Shown here one piece after another: positions 10,001 through 15,699 of a DNA stretch of 15,699 nucleotides. Every line of letters begins with the position of its first letter. Positions within the stretch are counted from its first letter, which is position 1. The notes under the pieces were generated by a model. That model worked only from the letters and a program-made list of their open reading frames with translations, did not search any database and was not told the origin of the DNA. The position numbers and the translations under genes were made by a program. The DNA lies in the NCBI GenBank assembly GCA_023449275.1, contig JAEXJM010000061.1:1-15699 (forward strand), in the 5' to 3' direction. Source of the stretch: Pseudomonadota bacterium. Lineage in GTDB: Bacteria > Pseudomonadota > Gammaproteobacteria > Burkholderiales > Burkholderiaceae_D.

Positions 10001-12877
10001 ATGACAATATCGGAAAGTGCGATTTCTTCCCTGCAAGCACCCCAGGAAATTTCCACAGAGGTACTGCTTGAAAAATACGCGAAGGGCAATGAAACCAGTG
10101 CAGATGAAGTAATGGAACGGGTTGCTTGTGCCCTGGCGGAAGTGGAAGCACCCAAAAGCAGGAAGAAATTCGCCGATGAATTTTTGTGGGCGATGCAAAA
10201 CGGTTTCATTCCGGCGGGCCGCGTCAGCAGTGCAGCCGGTACCGGCTTGCAGACGACGCTGATCAATTGCTTTGTCCAGCCTGTGGGCGATTCCATCACG
10301 AATATGGCTGACGGCAAACCTGGCATTTACACGGCATTGGCCCAGGCGGCGGAAACGATGCGCCGGGGTGGCGGGGTCGGTTATAACTTCTCGCCTATCC
10401 GCCCGCGTGGTGCCAGGGTACGCGGGACGGGTAGCAGTGCTTCAGGTCCCATTTCCTACATGAAGGTGTTCGATCGTTCCTGTGAAACGGTGGAATCGGC
10501 AGGTGCACGTCGTGGTGCACAGATGGCGGTATTGAATATCGAACATCCGGATATCATCGAGTTCATCACCATCAAGCAGGAGCAGAACCAGCTCAGCAAT
10601 TTCAATGTTTCAGTCGGTGTGACCGATCAGTTCATGCAGGCCGTCGAAAGTGACGGCGATTTTGAACTGGTCCATATTGCCGAACCGAATGATGATCTCA
10701 AGAAAAAGGGGGCATACAAGCGTTCTGACGGCAAATGGGTTTACAGCAAGGTCAAAGCCAGGGGCATCTGGGATCTGGTCATGAAAAGCACTTATAACGC
10801 GGCTGAACCCGGTGTCCTCTATATCGATCGTATCAACAGGGAAAACAATCTCGCCTATTGTGAAGTCATCGAGGCGACCAATCCATGTGGTGAACAGCCA
10901 TTGCCGGATTATGGCTGCTGCTGTCTCGGCAGCCTGAACCTGACCTGCTTTGTCACGGCTCCGTTTTCGGCACAGCCGCTGTTTGATTTCAATCTGCTGG
11001 CACGGGTGACGAAAATTGCCGTACGCATGCTGGACAATGTGCTGACAGCGACGAAATGGCCACTGGACGAACAGGCGAAGGAAGCGGCCGCAAAACGTCG
11101 TATCGGGCTGGGTTTCACCGGTCTGGGCGATGCACTGATCATGCTTGGTATCCGTTACGATTCAGAAAAAGCCCGTCTCTTGTCGGCAGAAATCGCCAAG
11201 GCCATGCGCGACGCGGCTTATTCCGGTTCCATCGAGCTCGCAAAAGAACGCGGCGCTTTCCCGATGCTGGATGTCGAAAATTATCTGAAAGGCGGTTTCG
11301 CTTCCCGTTTGCCGGAAAACATGAAAGACATGATCCGCAAACACGGCATCCGAAATTCGCATCTGACTTCGATTGCACCGACAGGAACGATTTCACTGGC
11401 TTTCGCCGACAATGCTTCCAATGGTATCGAACCGGCATTCTCGTGGTTCTATAACCGTGTCAAACGCATGCCGGACGGTTCAAAGAAAAACTATACCGTC
11501 GAGGATCATGCCTATCGTGTCTATCGCTCAATGGGCAATGATGTGTCCAAATTGCCGGATTATTTCGTTTCCGCACTGGAAATCACCGCGATCGACCACA
11601 TGCTGATGGTGGCGGCTGTCGCTCCGTATATCGATGCCGCCATTTCCAAGACGGTGAATGTCGCGGAAGAGTATCCATATGAGGATTTCAAGAATCTGTA
11701 TATGGAAGCTTGGAAAAAAGGCCTGAAAGGCATTACGACCTATCGTCCGAACAATGTCAGAACGGCAATCCTGTCCGTGCCGACCGAGAAAGAGAAAGAA
11801 GAAGCCAGACAGGAAGAAGCCAGAATTGTCCAGCCGGTTACGCTGTCTGAACAGGACAAGCGCATCATCCTGAAAGAGGTCACGATCGCTCCGCCCCTGT
11901 CTTCACTGCGTTGGCCGTCACGTCCTGCATTGCCTGCAGGGGCATCGGCCTGGATCAGTGAACAGATCATGTCGCCACAGGGTGAGTTTGCCGTGGCCGT
12001 TTCCGACCATGACGGTATTCCTTTTGAAGTATGGGTACTCGGTGGCCAGACACCACGCGGACTGGATGCCATTGCCAAGACTCTCTCGATCGACATGCGT
12101 GCCAATGATCGCAACTGGCTGCACAAGCGTTTTACCATGCTTTCCAACATGGGCGGTGATTCGTTTGAAATGCCGATGCCACCAAATGGTGAATTCGTTC
12201 AGGTTCCAAGCGCAACGGCAGCACTGGCCCGTCTGGTCATGTGGCGCTACAACCAGCTGGGTGCACTGGATCACCGCGAAGACGAACCGTCTCCCGTCCT
12301 GGATGCGTTGTTTACGCCGCATGAGCCGAGAACCGGGACGGATGGTACGCTGGCATGGGTTGCCGATGTCCAGAACCCGTCAACCGGTGACGATTTCGTC
12401 CTGATGTTAAAAGAACTGGAAATGCCGGACGGTACACGCCGCCCATACAGTATCGGCCTGACGGGAGGTCATCCAAGAGCGCTTGACGGTCTGTGCAGGC
12501 TCCTGTCCGTTGATATGCGCGTGATCGATCCGGCATGGATAGGCATGAAGCTGCGGAAACTTCTGAATTATGCAGAGCCACGTGGTGATTTTCTTGCACG
12601 GGTTCCCGGACAGGCACGTCAGGCCAGTTTCGCCTCGACTGTTGCTTACATTGCCCAACTGGTCATTCACCGTTATGCCATGCTGGGTATCCTGACGCCG
12701 GACGGCCATCCTGTCAAACCATTGGGCGTGGTGGCAGATGAGCCGGCTCGCGATGTCCGTCCGACAGTATTGAGAATGCCGGGCAAGCTGTGTACCGAAT
12801 GCGGCAATACGACCGTCATTCGCAAGGATGGCTGTGATTTCTGTACGGCCTGCGGAGCGATCGGTTCCTGCGGTTAA
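10001..12877 (+). CDS. nrdJ: Adenosylcobalamin-dependent (class II) ribonucleotide reductase, long form
   Basis: Cytosolic enzyme that makes deoxyribonucleotides using a radical generated from adenosylcobalamin, so it needs no oxygen. It has 958 residues. The catalytic barrel holds the C90/C307 pair expected to be the redox cysteines. Radical-site residues N294, C296 and E298 lie in NPCGEQ. Also present are the glycine-rich GGGVGYNFSPI (123-133), LGFTGLGDAL (370-379) and the phosphate-binding APTGTISLAF (459-468). The barrel ends near TTYRPN (579-584). After a charged linker (about 595-615) come two related modules of roughly 95 residues (about 663-756 and 798-897). A zinc-ribbon-like tail follows, with C931, C934, C945, C948, C951 and C957; the last cysteines may re-reduce the active site. 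The start has a GAGAG-type Shine-Dalgarno sequence about 8 bases upstream. It is monocistronic, between its own promoter candidate and a strong terminator. The function call is secure. Confidence 0.97.
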   Translation: MTISESAISSLQAPQEISTEVLLEKYAKGNETSADEVMERVACALAEVEAPKSRKKFADEFLWAMQNGFIPAGRVSSAAGTGLQTTLINCFVQPVGDSITNMADGKPGIYTALAQAAETMRRGGGVGYNFSPIRPRGARVRGTGSSASGPISYMKVFDRSCETVESAGARRGAQMAVLNIEHPDIIEFITIKQEQNQLSNFNVSVGVTDQFMQAVESDGDFELVHIAEPNDDLKKKGAYKRSDGKWVYSKVKARGIWDLVMKSTYNAAEPGVLYIDRINRENNLAYCEVIEATNPCGEQPLPDYGCCCLGSLNLTCFVTAPFSAQPLFDFNLLARVTKIAVRMLDNVLTATKWPLDEQAKEAAAKRRIGLGFTGLGDALIMLGIRYDSEKARLLSAEIAKAMRDAAYSGSIELAKERGAFPMLDVENYLKGGFASRLPENMKDMIRKHGIRNSHLTSIAPTGTISLAFADNASNGIEPAFSWFYNRVKRMPDGSKKNYTVEDHAYRVYRSMGNDVSKLPDYFVSALEITAIDHMLMVAAVAPYIDAAISKTVNVAEEYPYEDFKNLYMEAWKKGLKGITTYRPNNVRTAILSVPTEKEKEEARQEEARIVQPVTLSEQDKRIILKEVTIAPPLSSLRWPSRPALPAGASAWISEQIMSPQGEFAVAVSDHDGIPFEVWVLGGQTPRGLDAIAKTLSIDMRANDRNWLHKRFTMLSNMGGDSFEMPMPPNGEFVQVPSATAALARLVMWRYNQLGALDHREDEPSPVLDALFTPHEPRTGTDGTLAWVADVQNPSTGDDFVLMLKELEMPDGTRRPYSIGLTGGHPRALDGLCRLLSVDMRVIDPAWIGMKLRKLLNYAEPRGDFLARVPGQARQASFASTVAYIAQLVIHRYAMLGILTPDGHPVKPLGVVADEPARDVRPTVLRMPGKLCTECGNTTVIRKDGCDFCTACGAIGSCG

Positions 12878-12897
12878 GTCTGCATCCTGTTGACTGT

Positions 12898-12938
12898 AAC
12901 ACCCTGCTGTATCTTGCGATACCGGCAGGGTGTTTTTT
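12898..12938 (+). terminator. Rho-independent terminator of nrdJ
   Basis: AACACCCTGC (12898-12907) pairs with GCAGGGTGTT (12925-12934). An inner stem GTATC/GATAC (12909-12913 with 12918-12922) closes on TTGC. A run of six Ts follows directly (12933-12938). It begins 20 bases after the nrdJ stop codon. Confidence 0.94.
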
Positions 12939-12946
12939 ATGGATAT

Positions 12947-12952
12947 AGGGAG
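12947..12952 (+). promoter_or_regulatory. Ribosome binding site deciding the methyltransferase start
   Basis: AGGGAG lies 7 bases before the ATG at 12960. It favours that start over the in-frame ATG at 12939, which abuts the T run of the nrdJ terminator. Confidence 0.7.
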
Positions 12953-12959
12953 ATGCCAT

Positions 12960-13762
12960 ATGGATTCGAACGTTTCCAGAAATGCAGGCCGTTTCTCCGG
13001 TTTTGCCGATGTTTACGATCAGGCATGTCCGGCGATGCCTTTTTATCCGGTCAAGATCATTCAGGCATATCGGGAGCGAAAACCGGGTCTGGTTGTCGAT
13101 CTGGGAAGTAGCACCGGCCTGTCTTTCCTGATCCGGAAAGGGCAGTGTGATGAGCTGGTCGGAATCGAACCGGATGATGACATGCTGGCTGAGGCAAGAC
13201 TCAAAGAAACGGATGGCATCTCGTTTCGGAAAGGTTTTTCCGATGAAACAGGGTTGAAAGAAGCATCAGCGGATGTGGTCGTCTGTTCCCGGCCATTTCA
13301 CTGGATGGAACCGGACAACGCTGGCTGAAATCAATCAATCGCATTCTGACACCGGGCGGTGTGTTTGCGACGATGGATTGTGACTGGCCGCCTGTTTGTC
13401 GCTGGGAAGTGGAAAATGCCTGTGCCATACTTTTCAAAAAGGTGTGGGAAATCGAAGAAACGAATCCGATAGTCAGGGGTACCTTTTTCCGATGGGACAA
13501 GGAAGGCCATCTTCACAGCATACGGGAAAGCGGATGGTTCCATTTTACACGTGAAATCATTTTTTCGAATACAGAACCATGTACCGCCAACAGGTTCATC
13601 GAACTGGCAGAAAGTCAGGGTGGTTTGCAGACAATTCTGAAAAAAGCCCACGGCCTGATTGCAGATGATCTTTACAGATTTGAAAGGGCTGTCTTCAATG
13701 TCTTCGGAGAACATGAATTCGATGTCGATTTCGGCTATCGGATGAGAGTCGGCATGAAATAA
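12960..13762 (+). pseudogene. SAM-dependent methyltransferase, class I, split by a frameshift
   Basis: A class I methyltransferase (Methyltransf_11/25-like) would total about 267 residues but is broken in two. The first part (12960-13328, 122 residues) starts MDSNVSRNAGRFSGFADVYD. It has the SAM-binding motif I VVDLGSSTGLS (45-55), the motif II acid in GIEPDD (68-73), and CSRPFHWMEP (109-118). It then hits TGA at 13326-13328. The protein resumes two bases over with INRILTPGGVFATMDCDWPP from about 13334 and runs to TAA at 13760-13762. The break lies between about 13305 and 13345. Both halves keep good family sequence, so the lesion is recent, a sequencing error, or less likely programmed. Substrate is unknown. 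Translation would start from the ATG with AGGGAG ahead of it. Transcription must cross or start after the nrdJ terminator. Confidence 0.82.
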
Positions 13763-13894
13763 GACAGCACTGTTCCGCTTTGAATATCATTTGCAGATAA
13801 GTTCTGATTTCTGGAAGTTTTTTATCTGGAAATGTATTTTCAACGGGAAATAAAATAGATGGAATGCAGGTCGGATCCTGTTGGTTGCCCAAAG

Positions 13895-13965
13895 GACAAT
13901 TTCCTTCAGGAATTGTCTGTCAGGATAGTGTTCCTGATTGTTTTACCTCAATCGCAAAATCAGGA
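13895..13965. repeat. Cluster of inverted repeats built on TCAGGA
   Basis: In the 323-base gap between the methyltransferase and the next gene, TCAGGA occurs directly at 13906, 13920 and 13960 and inverted (TCCTGA) at 13932. This permits alternative hairpins: GACAATT-type arms at 13895-13917, TCAGGA/TCCTGA at 13920-13937, and a perfect 8-bp TCCTGATT/AATCAGGA at 13932-13965. There is no T run after them typical of a terminator. The function is unknown; regulator binding or leader RNA folding are possible. Confidence 0.5.
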
Positions 13966-14006
13966 TTGATATTAATATTTTTGTTTACCGGTTTGCGATT
14001 ACCCTG

Positions 14007-14027
14007 ATATTTGCGCAATGCAAATAT
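14007..14027. promoter_or_regulatory. Operator-like palindrome upstream of the hemerythrin-like gene
   Basis: A perfect dyad has 8-base arms ATATTTGC (14007-14014) and GCAAATAT (14020-14027) around a 5-base centre, with a nested palindrome TTGCGCAA (14011-14018). It lies about 60 bases before the preferred start codon at 14086, where a repressor or activator could act. No known regulator motif was matched with confidence. Confidence 0.5.
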
Positions 14028-14085
14028 TGTCTGGCAAGCATCGGTGATCATGGTGTTCAATATCCTGTTTTTGTGTGAGACAAGC

Positions 14086-14664
14086 ATGTTATCCAATACT
14101 TATGTCCGGATTGTCTGTTCGAATGAAAACAACAGCATCAGGGAATTACTCAGGCAGCTTGAGTGCTGGAAGGCGGAATTGTCTGATACAGATGAGAATG
14201 GTACGTCGATTTCAGGGCTTGTCGGCCGGATCGAAAAGGGACGTCAGGCACGGCGGTTTGAAAAATATATCTTGCCCTTTCTCGAGGCGGAAAATGCCGG
14301 AAACGATGCCTTGAATGAATTGTATAAGACAAAGAAGGAACTGGCTGTGTCATATGCTGTTCTCAGGCCGCTTCTGGCGTTGACAACGGAAGGTCGGATG
14401 GTTGACTGGCAGATTTTACAGCCTGAGATCAGACGTTATTGCGAGCTGAACCGGCGTTTGCTTGAACTGGAAGAGAACAGGGCAGGTGTTCCGGTTCAGA
14501 CAAAGGTTTCCGAGGATGTCTGGTTTTCACTGGCGGAAAACTTCATCAGGGAAGACAAAGCACTTCTTGAGAACAGGTATTCAAGTGAAAAGGATGTGTT
14601 CGATTTGATCTCGGGCAATGCTGTCAGAAAACAGGGTGTTATACGAGTACAGGGTATAATATAA
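14086..14664 (+). CDS. Hemerythrin-like helical protein lacking all histidines (function unknown)
   Basis: A 192-residue, probably all-helical cytosolic protein with no signal peptide. Helix order and spacing resemble betaproteobacterial hemerythrin (HHE) proteins. VRIVCSNENNSIRELL (7-22) fits helix 1, where families usually have an RDEH-type motif. RQARRFEKYILPFL (53-66) fits helix 2, usually with HHPKE. LNELYKTKKELA (77-88) fits helix 3. RRLLELEENRAGVPV (123-137) fits helix 4, usually EHxxxEE. KVSEDVWFSLAENFIRED (140-157) matches the common tail after helix 4. Yet the protein contains no histidine at all, so it cannot bind a diiron site in the classical way. The start is uncertain. The ATG at 14086 is chosen because it has a GTGAG stretch 6 bases upstream and fits the family N-terminus; in-frame starts at 14050 and 14011 (TTG) also exist, the latter inside a palindrome. 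That it is a gene is likely; the family assignment is inference. Confidence 0.72.
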   Translation: MLSNTYVRIVCSNENNSIRELLRQLECWKAELSDTDENGTSISGLVGRIEKGRQARRFEKYILPFLEAENAGNDALNELYKTKKELAVSYAVLRPLLALTTEGRMVDWQILQPEIRRYCELNRRLLELEENRAGVPVQTKVSEDVWFSLAENFIREDKALLENRYSSEKDVFDLISGNAVRKQGVIRVQGII

Positions 14665-14665
14665 T
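14655..14665 (+). promoter_or_regulatory. Overlapping double -10 box before the small Cys-rich gene
   Basis: Two perfect TATAAT hexamers share one base (14655-14660 and 14660-14665) and overlap the stop codon of the previous gene. No good -35 box is seen. If used, the leader of the next gene would be about 175 bases. Apart from this and a short hairpin near 14703 (CTGCC/GGCAG), the 14666-14836 stretch shows nothing that can be named. Confidence 0.35.
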
Positions 14666-14836
14666 GTTCTGCAATTCGGGTTGTTTATCCAGTCGCCCGG
14701 ATCTGCCACAAAACGGCAGTGCGGAAAGTTATGCAAAAAATGTCATTTGTATAGCTTTGGATGGGCCAAGCCGGTTTACCTTAATCGGGTAACTATCGGG
14801 GTTGAGCCGTTCCGGTTATCTCAAAAAGATTTTAAT

Positions 14837-14842
14837 GAAAGG
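14837..14842 (+). promoter_or_regulatory. Ribosome binding site of the small Cys-rich gene
   Basis: GAAAGG lies 6 bases before the ATG at 14849. It favours this start over the longer in-frame opening at 14681. Confidence 0.6.
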
Positions 14843-14848
14843 TCTATT

Positions 14849-15058
14849 ATGAAAAAATCAATGTCAAGAGAACATGCGGATTATTTGAAACTCTGTTATA
14901 TGAGCATGGGTCTCGATCATGAAATTATGCTGGATTTGCAGAACCAGAGAGCAAAGGCTTATGACCTGCTTGCCAATATCCATACACAGGTGGCGCAACA
15001 GGGTAGTCCTGCCAATGACTGCTGCAAGCGTTATCAATGCAACTGTGCCAATTCCTGA
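14849..15058 (+). CDS. Small protein with a Cys-rich C-terminal tail, unknown function
   Basis: A 69-residue protein not recognised as any known family. Residues 1-50 look helical and amphipathic (start MKKSMSREHADYLKLCYM, later LDLQNQRAKAYDLLANI). A turn-like QGSPAND (51-57) follows, then a compact tail with C58, C59, C64 and C66 (CCKRYQCNC), ending in ANS. One more cysteine is C16, with histidines at 9, 24 and 45. There is no signal peptide or membrane segment. The helical leader followed by a short Cys-rich end is compatible with a metal-binding peptide or a precursor of a modified peptide, but no maturation gene is nearby, so this is speculation. A good ribosome binding site and sensible start support a real gene. 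The frame extends upstream to 14681, but those codons do not read like protein and include no ribosome site. Confidence 0.6.
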   Translation: MKKSMSREHADYLKLCYMSMGLDHEIMLDLQNQRAKAYDLLANIHTQVAQQGSPANDCCKRYQCNCANS

Positions 15059-15355
15059 TCGTTTTCTGGCAGTTGTTCTCTGATTGTCCAGTTGCCAGCA
15101 AATAGTGCTACTGCTCCCGATGGATTGTATGCCTGGTGAATTTCAAGCCTTTTTCAGGGTATAAAATCTGTCGTGGTTTCCAGTAGCGATCTTTTCCTCT
15201 CCACCTCTTCCAGTCGTCAAAAGGCATTTTGTCGGCCTAAACGCGTCATAAAATCAATTTTCGGCAAATTTCTTCATTTTTTTTGACAAGAAAAAGCTAA
15301 TTTTCCTCACCTCTTGATATCATGTCTTTTTTCATGAAGTCGGATTTCCAAGGTT
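15059..15355. other. Intergenic region with a -10-like box but no supported gene
   Basis: This 297-base stretch is AT-rich. It holds AGGGTATAAAAT with a -10-like TATAAA at 15160-15165 and no matching -35 box. It also has a loose CTGGCA/TGCCAG inverted repeat (15066-15071 with 15093-15098), and a perfect TTGACA at 15283-15288 with no -10 box at the right distance. No tRNA or convincing reading frame was seen. One of these elements presumably drives the downstream DUF349 gene. Confidence 0.4.
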
Positions 15356-15699
15356 ATGCTGAATTTTCTATTAAATTGTTTCCGCAAAAAACGCCAGGTT
15401 GCGATACCGCAGCCCGCCGTCAGGAAAATGCCATCCGAATCGCAGCTGGCCAAGCAGGAGGCTTTGCGGCAGGCGGAACAATTGTCTGGTGATGACATGC
15501 TGATTGCGGAATTCGTTCTGCAATGCCGGTTCGCCGATGCACGTTATGTCGCTGCCCGGAAAATTTATGCCAGGGATGCGCTTGAAAAGGTCCGTTCGGC
15601 TTTGCTGAAAACGGATCGCCGCGTTTCCCGGCTGATGCAAACCCGTTTGAGTGAGCTGGCTTTTTCCGAGAAATTTCTCGCTGTCGCACAGGAATGTAT
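15356..15699 (+). CDS. DUF349-family protein, N-terminal part (runs off window)
   Basis: An open frame of 114 codons continues past the window end. It starts MLNFLLNCFRKKRQ, a hydrophobic then basic N-terminus as in betaproteobacterial DUF349 proteins. A helical segment follows with LSGDDMLIAEFVLQCRFADA (43-62) and KTDRRVSRLMQTRL (85-98). I recall both from the N-terminal, pre-repeat part of that family. The DUF349 repeats themselves would lie beyond the edge and cannot be checked. The cellular role of the family is not well established. The ATG at 15356 is the first in frame after TGA at 15335-15337. Its AAGG is only two bases upstream, so ATG 15428 (with AGGA three bases upstream) is an alternative. 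The N-terminal match favours 15356. Open frames on the other strand here are shadows. Confidence 0.78.
   Translation, partial: MLNFLLNCFRKKRQVAIPQPAVRKMPSESQLAKQEALRQAEQLSGDDMLIAEFVLQCRFADARYVAARKIYARDALEKVRSALLKTDRRVSRLMQTRLSELAFSEKFLAVAQEC

Noticed and set aside
14681..14848. Longer N-terminus for the small Cys-rich protein
   Set aside because: The upstream codons have no ribosome site and no protein-like pattern; ATG 14849 has GAAAGG at good spacing.
15283..15311. TTGACA as a -35 box for the DUF349 gene
   Set aside because: No -10-like hexamer lies 15-19 bases downstream.
15307..15689. Several - strand open frames of 63-89 codons at the window end
   Set aside because: The + strand frame from 15356 reads as a DUF349-family N-terminus with a clear motif, so these are shadows.

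Overview
The window looks like a chromosomal stretch from an anaerobic or micro-aerobic betaproteobacterium, most likely Oxalobacteraceae and perhaps Oxalobacter. This rests on the betaproteobacterial style of PurL, AlaS, EtfBA and the DUF349 protein, a roughly balanced base composition by eye, and the use of an oxygen-independent, B12-dependent ribonucleotide reductase. It is inferred from recalled family patterns, not from a database search. All supported genes lie on the + strand.

Layout. 1-852: 3' part of an EnvZ-type sensor histidine kinase, cut by the window edge. 976-4929: purL (FGAM synthase), closed by a strong hairpin. 5197-7809: alaS (alanyl-tRNA synthetase), closely followed by a TusA-family sulfur carrier (7821-8066) and etfB-etfA (8104-9823), a probable co-directional operon. 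10001-12877: nrdJ, a class II ribonucleotide reductase with a duplicated C-terminal module and a Cys-rich tail, with its own promoter candidate and a textbook terminator. 12960-13762: a SAM-dependent methyltransferase broken by a frameshift. 13763-15355: an AT-richer accessory pocket with two unfamiliar genes. One is a 192-residue helical protein that reads like a hemerythrin domain stripped of every histidine; the other is a 69-residue protein with a Cys-rich tail. Several inverted repeats and -10-like boxes lie between them. 15356-15699: start of a DUF349-family protein that runs off the window.

How it works together. Most of the window is housekeeping: purine synthesis, tRNA charging, flavin electron transfer and dNTP supply. 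No mobile element, CRISPR array, rRNA or tRNA was seen. I do not see a clear new multi-gene system. The best candidates for something undescribed are the histidine-free hemerythrin-like protein with the palindrome just upstream of it, and the small Cys-tailed protein downstream. Second-tier observations are the frameshifted methyltransferase, the Arg-to-His change in the FAD site of EtfA, and the duplicated NrdJ tail.
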